Positions 43,388 to 54,707 of a stretch of DNA of 64,000 nt are shown piece by piece; the first letter of the stretch is position 1; each line of letters opens with the position of its first letter. Source of the DNA: Mucidula mucida (Eukaryota; Basidiomycota; Agaricomycetes; Agaricales; Physalacriaceae); NCBI GenBank assembly GCA_015501055.1, contig JADNYV010000176.1:1-64000 (forward strand), read 5' to 3'. Made by a program: the position numbers and the translations under genes. The notes below the pieces were generated by a model, which was not told the DNA's origin, did no database searches, and saw only the letters and a program-made list of their open reading frames with translations.

Positions 43388-43743
43388 TGATTATCGTTGA
43401 TTGTACGTTACTCACTGCTGCGAGGTCTGGATCTATGCTAAGAGATTTCTTGATAGATGCTTTGACCCATTGTTTCCTTATTGCAATGTTCCTCTGTCTA
43501 CAGATTGCATACGCTTTGCTTGTCTGTTTTTTGTTATCTGTGTCTCTGTAGTTTGTGTGTAGTAATATGTCATACTGTCGTATATCGCCATTTCGAATGA
43601 ATCTATGTGTATATTTGAGCTTCCTCGCTGAGAGATACACGCCACACGCCAAGGCTTCGATTATGTAACGCGATCGGCGCCAGACCCTCCTGACTTGTCT
43701 CCACCATCACGCCAGCGTTGTCGCGCTCGACGACGACGACGAC
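43388..43743. other. intergenic, ends in a CGA/GAC triplet run
   Basis: No gene. Just before the next start there is a (CGA)n-type run at about 43728-43742 (GACGACGACGACGACG). Confidence 0.4.
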
Positions 43744-45802
43744 ATGCCCGTACACAAGCCCGACTTGAAGCTCAATAACTTGCGCGACGACGATGAGGTC
43801 GACCTTGGTGTGCCTTCTGCGTACACCGTGTCCAGTGGTAGCAGCTCGCGGCCTTCGCTGTCATTCGCATTCGATTTGCCACCAATATCACCGCGCAGAA
43901 CTTCCATGTTCTCGCCGTCGTCGCCCGACCTTAGTAAAGTGGCAGCGTCGCGTCCGTCTCTGTCTCGCTCGCAAACACTACCGCGCAACATGGATATAGC
44001 GACACGGCCGAGAAAGAATATAATTACTATCGACGTGGAGGACGAAGTGGTCGCCAACATTCGCCGGTGGATACTGGGCATTGCTGTCGGTGCGTATCTA
44101 CGGCAACGTATTACTATCCGCTCATGAATGACGCAGTGGATTTCGACGTCGACCATGGCCCAGTAATGGATGGCACGTTCCCAAACATTCATCTCCTTCC
44201 TACCGAGATAGAGAATATGTAGGCTCTGCCTCAATTACTCCCGCGGACTCCTGTTAACGCGACTTTAGAGCATTTTCATCCTTCCCGGACTCATTGCAAT
44301 TCGAGCAGGGTTCTCAGAGCCATTCCTTTCGAATAAGAGAAGCCAAAGGCAGCTTTATACACGGCTTCGCCCACTTCACTCAGCGCCGGGATATCACGTC
44401 GAAGCGAGGATACGAACAGGTATGCCCATCACCATCGCAGACCTTTAACCTCTCATCGACTTCTTAGCGTTCCGTTGTCATCCTAACGCAGCACCATTAC
44501 CCTACGCTGTTCACCACGCTATCTTCCGTGTTCGGTCCGCTATTCGAGAAGCACGGTGTCCCTATGCTTGAAACAGCGTGCCATAACATTGCGACATGGT
44601 ACTGCCCATCCTTTCTTTTTTCGTCGAGCTTATATTAATACGGCGAAGAAAGGTCGGACCCCAAGCCTGGAGCGATCCTTGAACTCGGATTTCTTGGATC
44701 CGTGCTACACGTCGAGTTACCTCAATCGATTGACCACCAGCAGCTGACAGACACTTCCTCATTTCGGGAAAAGTACAATCCATCGATACACGTGCGACTC
44801 CTTCCTTGTCAACATTATCGGTTTCTAACTTCATCGTAGACCCTAGCAGCCGCATGTCCCTTCTTTCCCCCTCCTATACTGCTGTTCGAGGCCTCGATTT
44901 CCCATCTTTGGTCAATATGGGAGTGTGTAGTACTCTGCGAACCCATACTGATCTTTGGCGCGTCGCCCAGTCAGACCAGTCAAGCAGTTTGGTGGCTTCG
45001 AGATCTGTTGCGTCCAATTCCCCTGGCAGGTGATATACGGCCATACTTTACTATACATGACCGGGACCATGCGACATTGGTGAACAAGCTTCCACCAAAG
45101 GCGGGTGTTTTGCTTGGTGTCACCAATCCCTTCTTTGAACGAGAATGCGCACACTGGCCACATGTCTTGAGTCTGGGACGCAGGATTCCGTGAGTGATAT
45201 ACCTGGCGTCGTTGAGGAACAAATATTCATGCATTTGTTAGACCCACGAAAGGTATCATGAAACCTCCAGGGCCCAATCCCGGATGGAAAACGAAAACAC
45301 ACAAACGATACATATCGAAAGATCAGCATCTGCTAGCCCGCCTGGAGAGCTCGTTCCGTGGGTCGGATGCAGAACGTTCGTCTTCTCCAAACTGTTTGTC
45401 CGGTCGTCCGGGTTCTAATTATCTGATAGGCTTGGCCGCGTCGTTAGACCTACGACGGCATTTCTGCTCGAGAACGAACGAGCTCCTTATACCCCTTACT
45501 CGATATCTTAATACCCTTATACCCACGCCGACAGAAGTCAAGAAGGGAAACATGCGACTTAAACCGTTCAGCTCGTCGGCGTTCTTCGCGTCTTTGAAAG
45601 AGCATGGGAGTACGTTGCCGTTCAAGTCGACGTCGAAGCGGAAGGACTTTTATGAGAGGTAAGGTTTAAAATGTCGGGGCTGTTCGACGGATGCTTGATG
45701 CCTTCGTACAGATGGTTGAAGACTCCTGCTTTTGGGCTGTGGCTTGCTCAGCAAGAGCAGATTGTGAAGGGTGTGTTGGAGAAGAGTTTGGAGTCCAAGT
45801 AG
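43744..45802 (+). CDS. DENN-domain protein of the DENND6 (FAM116) type
   Basis: DENND6 proteins act as exchange factors for Rab GTPases in animals; the fungal role is inferred. After a Ser/Pro-rich N-terminus the exons give: FDVDHGPVMDGTFPNIHLLP; FSSFPDSLQFEQ, SFRIREAKGSFIHGFAHFTQ; RRDITSKRGYEQRSVVILTQ; YPTLFTTLSSVFGPLFEKHG. Next come the core DENN block (SIWECVVLCEPILIFGASPS, AGDIRPYFTIHD, VLLGVTNPFFERECAHWPHV) and the C-terminal helical part (ISKDQHLLARLESSF, RTNELLIPLTRYLNTLIP, FFASLKEHGSTLPF, FYERWLKTPAFGLWLAQQEQ), ending at 45802. The order and spacing match DENND6 from N- to C-terminus. At least eight short introns are needed (for example 45660-45711). One stretch near 44640-44720 and another near 44825 need careful splice definition, but nothing shows it is broken. 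Confidence 0.8.
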
Positions 45803-45884
45803 TGCTTGTTCTGACGATTTTTGATGATTTCTTTGTGTATGAAATCTTGTCTAGTTTTCGCGTGTGTGTTCCTTCACTGAAGTT

Positions 45885-46742
45885 TCAATAGACTTCGTTC
45901 GGTTTACACCTAGAGTTTCCAGCTCGTGATTCTAGGAGAAGCGCCATACTTGGGTGAAAGTACTGGAATGAATTGGAGCCTATTAATGGCAAGACGCGCT
46001 TGCTAACGCACCGCTGGTTCACATTCATTCTGGCGGCGAATCGCGTGGTGCAACGTGGCGTGGCGTGCCAGTACGCACTTGATACCGAATCGGTCAGGAG
46101 AATTGAACGGCATGAGTTCGGAATGCAATTTCCGGTGGGCTTCAGAGATCTGATATAAATGTCTGCCCGTACTTTGGTAGAGCGCGTCGTGCTGCTTGCG
46201 GGGCGCGAATGAGTTCGGATAGCGAAGCTCCGAATGTTCAGCGCCCCGTAGTCCCACATCTGGAAGCATCTGCATCATTTTCCAGAGCCGTTGGAATGGG
46301 CATGTGTATACGTGACGTGTTGACATGAGGAGCTCCCATATTTGAGAACTTTAGGTTGGCTGGGATATTTGAGGATAGGTTGATTGCTTCGACTGGGATA
46401 ATAAGGGATACTTTGAAAGGCGGCATTGGGGTAATTCAACAATGAGATGACGCTGCGAGTACTAGTAGACTGCTCTTTTGCACTGAAGGACAAGCAACGG
46501 CGCCAGAGGTGGTCCATGGGAAACAAAACAGTAGACGGTCGAGGAGGTTTTCTCTTCTGAACGAGGACTTTGTTGGTAGCACGCTTACCGAATCCCTGCA
46601 GTTTCGTGCTTGGTCCATGAAATCGAGAGCTTATGTGGGATTTGTCGGTGATTGTCAGTCTTTGTAAAAGCCTGTTGAGCATACTTACTTTGACTGATGT
46701 ATCCACCTCAATTCTCAGAAGCGATTGAAGTGACTGCAACAC
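45885..46742 (-). CDS. hypothetical, weakly supported
   Basis: Open minus-strand stretches occur at 46742-46275 and 46326-46003, with possible introns (GTAAGT near 46686, GTAAGC near 46589). Coherent-looking protein text includes EVDTSVK-LSISWTKHETAG and LRYPNSFAPRKQHDALYQST. No family is recognised and no single splice model is compelling. It lies convergent with the DENND6 gene. Confidence 0.25.
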
Positions 46743-46971
46743 TTGATTGTACGATGCGTGTATTACAAATGACAGATGTTCGAACCAAAACGAGAAGTCT
46801 CCCCATAAGAAAGACTTTCGCAGACATTTCCCTTGTATGACAGGCGACCCATGTCATGGTCCATTGAGATTGTAAATATGGGATGGTATGAAGGGTGGGG
46901 CCCGCGGGTTGAGTTTTCCATGATGCGGACGTGGATTATTCTTCACCACAGGCGGGTTACCTGGTAAAGAG

Positions 46972-49236
46972 TCAACGGCTAGAAAGTGCTACAGCATGAG
47001 AGACTGTACCTTCAAAGTGTTCCGCGTCTATGAGCGTAGATGAAGTTGAATTAGATTGGAATCCCGGCAGCCAGTGATCATCTTGTTTTGAAGGCAGTGG
47101 CCTAGGGTCTACGACCGATATCTGGGGTTCGGGACGCTTGGGCCCCCAGTCTTTGCGGGGTAAGCTATCGACATAAGTAGTTTCGGAGCTCCACGACTCG
47201 GAGGAGTCCTGTGGCCTAGGGTCTACGACCGATATCTGGGGTTCGGGCCGCTTGGGCCCCCAGTCTTTGCGGGGTAAGCTATCGACATAAGTAGTTTCGG
47301 AGCTCCACGACTCGGAGGAGTCCTGAGAATATAATTTTATGTCTGAAGAGCGAGAGAGGGTAGAATATAAAGTTGTGTCTGAAGAGTCAGAGAGGTTTCG
47401 AGAATATAGAGTTGTGTCAGAGAGGGTTCGAAGTCCGAAACTTGGGTTGCTCAAGGGGTCGAAAGGAGCACCAAGGTACTCTGTTGGTTGCTCTGGAAAG
47501 AAATTCGGATAGCTTGGCGATGGAGGGACATAAGTCGACGGAGGTATTGGCGAATGTCGACACAATCGAGCGATACCTGCGTCATGTGCCATGGTAGTTC
47601 TTGCAATTATCAAAACATTTTCACTTACCATCAAAAACGACGATGTCGTGGCCTTCAAAGACTTCTTGAAGGAGAAGTGCTTCATCGTCATCAGTCTGGA
47701 AGTTGCTATCCTTATTGATGACGGACATCCAGACTTCATCGTTTATCACTGCAACATTGGCATCCGGTCTCTGTACCGGTAGGGTTAGTTAAGATGGCCG
47801 CCTTCAAGTTGTAAAGAAAACATACCATTGATAAAATGTGATTAGCTATCCGAGACGAAAGATTCTGTGACTTCAGATTTGTTCAGCAAAAGTTTCTCAT
47901 GGGCTTGCAAGAAACGTACTGCACCAGGATACATTGGAAACTGACTGATTTCTACCTCGCCATCCGACGAGTCTTCATTGTTACTCGCTCCATCCGAGTC
48001 CTGAGATATCAGCGACAGTTCATCAGTAGCCAGTGTATCGGAACGCGAATGGCCGCTGCGCTGAGACGAAGAAGAAGGACTTGTGGAAGGAAAGGTCAAA
48101 GAGTGAGGAAAGGCTGGCGAATGGACGCTGAAGAACGTGTACCGCGAACCTCCCGGCGGCACCCCGAACCCACGACCGACTTCCACCCGTAGCGTGCGCC
48201 GAATAAGACTTTCCTTCACCGATATAGTAATACCACGAACGAAGACGCATTGGTTCTCCAAGCCATGACCCGTGATGGTGCTGGGCGGGAAACAACGTGT
48301 CTCCGTCCCAAAATCCGTACTGCAAGAGGAGTGTAGTGAAACGCCGCCCTCTGCAATCCCTGCTGCAATGAATTTCAGAGAAACCTCTTGAGTTTCTTCA
48401 GGCTGTGAGATAGCGGCTGTTCCCCAGGAGCGACACTTGTCGCAGCCAGTCACCAAGTAGAGCGAGCCGTTCGGTGCGCCTCGGCCCAAGGTACCGTTGG
48501 CGTATTGGTACCATGCTATCCCGTTTTCGCTCGCGTATTTTTCGTAGATGGAGCGGTTCTTGGCTACGTAGCGGTGCGCGCCATCAGGGAGCATCAGCAC
48601 AGCAGCTTGCGCTTTCTTGGTGCTAAATTGGAAGCCAAATCCGCCCCCGCCAAACATGCTGCTATTAATGTCAAGATGAAACAACGCGCCAAAACTCAGA
48701 GCTTACACCGTATCCGCCGATCCCTCCATGGCGATGGATTTCTTGATGACATGTGCGCTTGTTATGGAGGACTTCTCCTTGTGAATGAAGGAAGTCTTTC
48801 GAATAGGATGTGGATCATTGGACGCTAATAACGGGTAAAAATCGGGGGGTACAGCACCGCTGTTCACTGGCGCGTTCCCCGACGCATGCACATTGAAAAG
48901 GAAATCGAATCCCCCGTCCTCTGTCAGCAATCCGACGTCCCCAATGTTGATGCCGTCCTTGTGATATGCCTCGGGGAGGTTCTCGTCGGGGTCTGGGATC
49001 CATAGTGGGTATCCGTGGCCGGTGCGACTCAACAGTCGGCGGTATACAAGAGCTGTTATGTGCACAGCCAGAGGAACGATGCGCAAAATATAGATGCATC
49101 GCCAAGTCAAGTAAACTGATAAGCGCTGGCTTATTGCAAGGATAACCATTCCAGGCTTCCAGCTGAGCACTGCTGCCCTTGATAGGTTTCGTATAATCTT
49201 TTGATATCGATACAGCAGTAGAACTTCCTCCTTCAT
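46972..49236 (-). CDS. agaricomycete NQCVFVRG-family protein, paralog 2
   Basis: Same family and exon plan as paralog 1 and very close to it in sequence: VYRRLLSRTGHGYPLWIPDP, INIGDVGLLTEDGGFDFLFN, GGGGFGFQFSTKKAQAAVLM, TGCDKCRSWGTAA, NQCVFVRGITISVKESLIRR, NLSSRIANHILSM, then VAVINDEVWMSVI to VVFDG. Two things differ. The N-terminus lacks the MSDHRAH start; the frame runs upstream to 49236 with unrelated hydrophobic text, so the true start is unclear. The last exon is longer than in paralog 1, Ser/Pro/Tyr-rich, and contains a tandem 38-residue duplication (114 bp units at 47097-47210 and 47211-47324) before the end at 46972 (SHAVALSSR). Confidence 0.65.
47097..47324. repeat. in-frame tandem repeat, 2 x 114 bp
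   Basis: Two adjacent 114 bp units that differ visibly at one base (GGGACGC against GGGCCGC), inside the last exon of paralog 2. Each unit codes 38 residues containing SSESWSSETTYVDSL and RKDWGPKRPEPQ. Confidence 0.95.
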
Positions 49237-49341
49237 CGCCCTACGTTCACGTCAAATGATACGAGGTATACGGAAGTTGGTCGGTGCCTTGGCGCTTGTC
49301 GCAGGCGTGCCGTCGTCCATTTGGTTCAGGTGGCCTTTCAG

Positions 49342-50372
49342 TCAGCCGCTGTCGCCGGTCCATTCAAATGTCGAGGCAGAAGAGAAGCTCCTACTTAGAG
49401 CCCTAACCCTACGTCGGAACGCAATGTTTTTCAGGTCCCCAGTGTTACCATGCGCCTCGAATGCGATAATCTTCTGGCTGCCGATGGGCGTGGATGTGGT
49501 CCCGACACTAACATCGCGTAGAGAGGTGATGGATAGCGATCGCAAAGATAGTAGGCGGCCCCGTAATGGATTGAGGACAGAAATGAAGTGGAGAGGCATA
49601 TGAAGAATAAGTTCGCGGATCCGCGATGTGAATGGTCGGAGGAGAAGGAGGATTGAAGAAGGGATTTTCCCGCCTGGGTCAATCAGCGAACGACACAGCC
49701 AGACAGAGAGTGGCGCTGAGCCTGCCCGTCGGAGCTGCTCTGCTAGATGAAGCACAGGTTTCTTCTCAATGGATTGCTGAAGACGATCGTGATCTGGGCC
49801 CAAAGCTGGGGATAGCCGAGGGATTCATGTCGCCACCTTTTACATGCAAGTTCCAGCGTCCAAAGTGTCTTGTGCGGGTTGGATATCGACCATATCCCAC
49901 TAGCGTCTTCAATAACGTGCGTTTCCTTGCGCTGAAGCTGGTCTTGGAATTCGACCGTGAAAGAGAAGATGTGGCGGAGAGTCTCTGCAGGGATTCGGCG
50001 AATGGGGGAAAGAAGTTTCTTGTGTGTAGTCAGGGCATGGATCAAGAGCTGTGAGCTTTCTTTGATCTCTGGGAGGAGAACGTCGATGCGCTTTATCTGC
50101 TCCGAGTGCAGAGTGCGCAGGACCTTGATATTGTTGGTGAGGTCGGACGCCACGCCGAGTTGGGCGTCAAGGTCCACAATCGTAGCCCGTATGGTGGCCT
50201 CCTCGGCTGAGGAGGGACAATCATTAGTGTTTGAGAGCCTTTGAAAGACAGGTGTTGTTGATAGGATGGTTGCCATTGAAGAAATGCCACGGAAACCTGA
50301 GTCGACTGTCGGAGGGAATGTTGTGGTTCGTACAGGAGCATTCTGCGCCGGTGCAGGCTGTCCAGAAGGCAT
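49342..50372 (-). pseudogene. F-box/LRR-type protein, frameshifted
   Basis: From ATG 50372 the frame codes a classic agaricomycete F-box protein start: a coiled segment (EATIRATIVDLDAQL, EQIKRIDVLLPEIKESSQLL), then LLSPIRRIPAETLRHIFSFT (F-box core) and TLWTLELACKRWRHESLGYP with LWAQITIV. The frame stops at 49743 (RRNLCFI). The continuation AEQLRRAGSAPLSVWLC, IRELILHMPLHFISVLNPLR and LLSLRSLSITSLRD lies one frame over, down to 49342. A single indel near 49765 explains it. The repeat part looks like leucine-rich repeats. It is unrelated in detail to the IPQLPPELIE-type F-box-like genes elsewhere in the window. Confidence 0.65.
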
Positions 50373-51307
50373 TTATTGGAGACGCTGAAACTACCGGAGT
50401 TGTCAGATGCCCGGATAGTATGACTCGCTTACCAGTCATGTTTCGAGAGAAAGTCTTGATATTGTCTGTTCTCTCCCGTTGCGCAATTTATATGTAATTA
50501 AGCGGTTTGGCCGAAAATCTGCGCAGTATGTTGTCGTGGGCGTGACTGCTATATTAGCGTTAAGCTTTGATCAAAAGAGATTGGCTCGTCGGGGTGCGAG
50601 AGTTTGAGCGTGGCGTTGAGCCTAGAAAGTAGGTATCGCTGTGTTGAGCTCCAGTACTGCTGCGCCATAAGCGAGCTTGTCAGCAATTACAGCGTCTTTC
50701 ACCACATGTGCATCCAATGGGCTGCCACCTAGTTACTTTGCCACCGCTCGCAGTATGCCGGCGATGATCCTCCTGATCATGAGGGCCCTGGTTTTGCGAA
50801 CCATGGAAAGCTCTATGATTTCGGATTTCCGCCTCGTCGACGACAACTACAAACTGGTTGTACTCAACGGTCAATTCAATGACGCCCACCATCAGCAATA
50901 AAATGCGGAAAGCCAAGATGGATCCGGTCCTCAATGCTCATTCAAAACCTAATTTTTTCCCTCGGGAACTTCTGGCTCGATGATGCTATGCACTCCCCCA
51001 TTTCCAGGGCTAAAGCGACTGCAGCAGCTTCTTCCGATAAAATCCGCTGGGTCATTCTGAGGGGCTTCGTTGATGGTGCGGTCGATGAACTTGAACCGGC
51101 TGAAGCTAAGAAGTGATTGCGCAACTGCAGGTATGCTGTCTCTAAAGCTGCTCTGCGGTACTCGTCAACACACCAGCGTCAACTTGCCGAACGGAGAGGT
51201 ACCTGGACTAGCACCAATGTATAGACATTATATGTCCTTTCTGTTCGTGCGGGGCAAAAGCTAACAATCAGATGTAGAGAATGCTACCACATTACAGAGT
51301 ATAGAAT
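50373..51307. other. no firm gene
   Basis: Short frames on both strands (50677-50901 plus, 50934-50680 minus, 50934-51116 plus) are not recognised and overlap each other. Probably intergenic or relic DNA. Confidence 0.35.
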
Positions 51308-53108
51308 TCATGTATCGAGGTCTGTTGTACATGCTAAACGGCGTCCGTCGTGGTCCTCTTGGCTTGGGAGTATCATTGATGCTATGCTAGCGTAGGTGCT
51401 TCTCTTTCGCGCAAAGTGACTATGCCTATGAACACGCCGATGAATATATGACGAACATGGAAAACAAAAGAACCTACCATCAACCTCCTCAACAGTATTA
51501 CGCTCGAGAATCTTTTGCAACAACGCAGCCAAATTATTGGGTCCATCTTCACATTCCTTCGCCGCGGCAATCCATAACTCATCGCTAATGACGGCCGATT
51601 TTGCAGTAGGGCACTGTACACGCCGAATCAGAGCGAGATCAATGTCGCTACGCGAGGACTGACCATCACCGAAAGAAGATGTTCGCCGATGTACAAAGCC
51701 GGATTCGTCATCTTTACGAAGATGAACGATTCAGTCTCAGTGGATAACATAGCTTGCTTACCGCTGCAGAGCCATGGGGTGATCCCATACCCCTAGCACT
51801 AATAATCTCCAACTCCTCGTCCCACGAGTCTTCATCAATAGATTCCATAGACTCTTCAGACGGCGGTCTAGTAGATATATCCTGACCAATCGTTGGGTGC
51901 TCTGGAGCTCGGCCTCTCGAAGTGGCAGCTAGTGGAGAAAACGGCACCCAATTCGTGGACCGAAAGGGATTCCAATGATCGTCGTCCATGTACCCAGACA
52001 CGGGCACGGATTGCTGGAGTGCATTGATGAGGGGAACCCTTTGTAGTATTATCGAGATCCCACGGACGAAGACACATTGATTAGATAAATCGGCGACAGC
52101 AGGAACTATTTGGGGAGGCGATTCCGACTTGGTGGGGGTCGAAGCGGCGGATGGGGGCAGGACCTCGGGCGATGTGCGCGCTTCATCAGCATCCGGTGCG
52201 TCTATTAAATCGAGAGCAGATTGGCGGAGCGTATCGGTAAGTGAAGGTATCGCTATAAAGCATTTCAGTCATCATGGAGAAGTGTTGCAGTCAAAGCGTA
52301 CCCCGTGAAGCCGAAGAGGCGTCTTCTTCATGAGAACAACGCATCGAAACACCTGCGTTCAAGGTACATGATTTCTGAATTGCTAGCCGCCCCTCCGCAA
52401 GGCCCCCGGCTACGAAATTCAAGGATACTTCACGAATTCCTTTAGGTTTACTAATAGCCGCCATTCCCCAAGATGGGCACTTGTCGCATCCAGTGACGAT
52501 GAAGATAGATCCATTGGGGGCTTCGCGTCCGAGCGTACCATTCACGTACTGGTAGAGCGACATCCCATGTTCCGCTGCATATCGGCTATATATCGCGAGA
52601 TTCCGAGCATCGTAACGCGAGGCGCCATGGGGTAAGACTAAGATCGCAGCTTCGGACGTGTCCGTCGTAAACTCGAAACCTAATCCGCCACCGACGGGAG
52701 ACCTGATAGAGCATCAGCCGGGGAACATAGTTGCGAGACGCTCGGAGCTACTCACAAGGCTGTTACAGAACTGTCTATCACAAAGGAGCGACGGGCAACT
52801 TTAGAGCTGGTGAAAGAAGAGTTTCCCTTTTGCCACTTGGGAAGCATGATAGGCAATTCAGTGAGAGGGAGCGGCTGAAATTTGGGAGGAACGCGTCCAA
52901 TGTTAATCGGGTCATCACTAGCATGATGAATGTTGTATAGGAAGTCGAAGCCGCCATGTGGAGTGAACAGCCCGACATCTCCAACGCTTATTCCCTGCGC
53001 TTTGTACGCATCCGGAAGACTGTCGTCGGGTTCGGGGATCCACAGGGCGTGTCCATGTTCGAATAAACGACGACGGTACACAGCATGTGCTCGTCGATCG
53101 ATTACCAT
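51308..53108 (-). CDS. agaricomycete NQCVFVRG-family protein, paralog 3
   Basis: More divergent member of the same family. The start at 53108 (MVIDRRAHAVYRRRLFEHGH) aligns with the paralog 1 start; an upstream in-frame ATG at 53162 is less likely. Exons give ALWIPEPDDSLPDAY, SVGDVGLFTPHGGFDFLYNI, GGGLGFEFTTDTSEAAILVL, YVNGTLGREAPNGSIFIV, TGCDKCPSWGMAAISKP, a Pro/Ser-rich stretch leading to NQCVFVRGISIILQRVPLIN, and an acidic block (ESMESIDEDSWDEELEI). The exon ELWIAAAKECEDGPNNLAAL to TVEEVDG comes next, and a short last exon ends TTDLDT at 51308. Two partial copies of this paralog lie in the two arms of the inverted duplication (12655-12935 and 33204-33450). Function unknown. Confidence 0.65.
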
Positions 53109-53162
53109 CAGGGTAGAAGACAAGATGCGATAAAGCTGTGTACGAACGCGGTATCGAATCAT

Positions 53163-53879
53163 GATGCTTCGCTGGCATAAGACCCACGAGTGTATATCGT
53201 AAACATCGTGACATGGGCAGCCACGCCAACACTTCGTCGGATACTGATGACGGAAAGACCCACAACCAATTGCTCACATGCATAGTGCTTCCCCGGCGCG
53301 GTTGAACCGTTGATGTGAATTCCCAGAGGTGACCGCACCCCAAGGTTGGATGCTGCTCTAGACGTCAAGCACGATGAAGGATAGCCATCATGTCTGAAGC
53401 ATCCCTGCCTTCAACCCGGCAAGCTTGTCTCGTTTATAAGGGAGCCTGTAAGCCGAGGCGTACGGTCGGTTGAAAGTCTTTCAATTGCGGGCGACTTCTC
53501 TCGACGAGTGACACCAAGCTGTACATTGCGTGTTAATTCGCGCTCTTACTAAGTAGCGGTATTGAAATGCATACCTTGAAGGCAATACGAAAGCTTCTAT
53601 GAGAACATCGATTCACAACCGTTTTGGATGAGCTGCTTGACGCCTTTATGGAATTAAGCCCACAGATGAAGTCCCGAAGAGCATTTCAGTAGACGATGTG
53701 TATAGTGTGCACAGATATTGGCTGGGTCAGGAACGCGCTGTGTCTATGGGTGTATGAGCAACATGATTTAGCCAACCAAGTGAACATATTCACCCCTTGC
53801 ATTGTCCAGCATGATCAACCCCAGCAATGTTCTCTACAGTACGCATCCGGCTACCTCCTACGCAGACTAGAAGCACTCC
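53163..53879. other. no gene recognised
   Basis: Upstream region of paralog 3 and spacer. Only short, unrecognised frames. Confidence 0.35.
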
Positions 53880-54330
53880 GATAGAAACTTTGAGGACTCG
53901 CATGCGCCTGCAGGTGCCGCACTGCGCACTAGACGCTCCGTCGCTGTCAACTATCACTCGTTCGACAACGTTCTGCGCAACGGCGACGACCAAGACAATT
54001 CGATGTTGGAAGTGATTTGTCGCATGCTCAAGCCGTCCAGAATGATAGCAATATCGACGAGACCATGTTCGCGACCGTCAGAGAGAAGGGATACAACGAC
54101 TTCGAGTACGCCGTCAAGAAATGAGCACAACTGTGTGTTTTTTGACTCGCACCGATACAGATTTTGCAGAACCACGCTGTCGCCGTCGCGAAGTCCCGCC
54201 TGAACGCCCACTGTCGCGCCCTCTTGGAGGTTGTGAAAAGCCCATGGTGGTCTGAAGATAAGTCCCGTGCGATGACGCGACGGGATTTACTACTTGTTTC
54301 GGCAAAGTGCGTTCCTCTTGTCAACTACTA
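53880..54330 (+). pseudogene. coding remnant of unknown family
   Basis: Coherent protein text appears in shifting frames: TRRSVAVNYHSFDNVLRNGD, then DETMFATVREKGYNDFEYAV, then after a possible intron NHAVAVAKSRLNAHCRALLE with VVKSPWWSEDKSRAMTRRDL. No start or end is evident and the frames need at least two unexplained shifts. A minus-strand stretch at 54665-54462 is also open but not recognised. Confidence 0.3.
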
Positions 54331-54707
54331 GGCTTGCTCATATCTATTACAGGATACAGAGTAACCATATACTGTGGCAAGTACGAGTACAATTCCATTC
54401 ATATCTTTGACGCTAGTATGTTGATGATTACGTTCTCGCGCCGCTCTCAGCCATTTCAACCTCATTTTCGGATAGTCTTGTCGTTGCCGGTGATGTCAAG
54501 AATCTCCGTTACGGATACCCGCATATCTTCTTGCCTATACGTGGCCTCGCTCGGGTTGTACTTGAGGCTTAGGGCTTCCCAGTTGGCTTTCACTGACTCT
54601 AGCATGTTACTGAGAGATTTCACAACTCCAAGTATTCCGAAGGCGCGAAGATGCTCAACGCTCAAGCGGTTTAATCTGAACAGGCGCGAGTAACGATATA
54701 AGATACT

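Noticed and set aside
43707..44234. Minus-strand frame across the DENND6 N-terminus
   Set aside because: Antisense of a conserved spliced gene; no domain.
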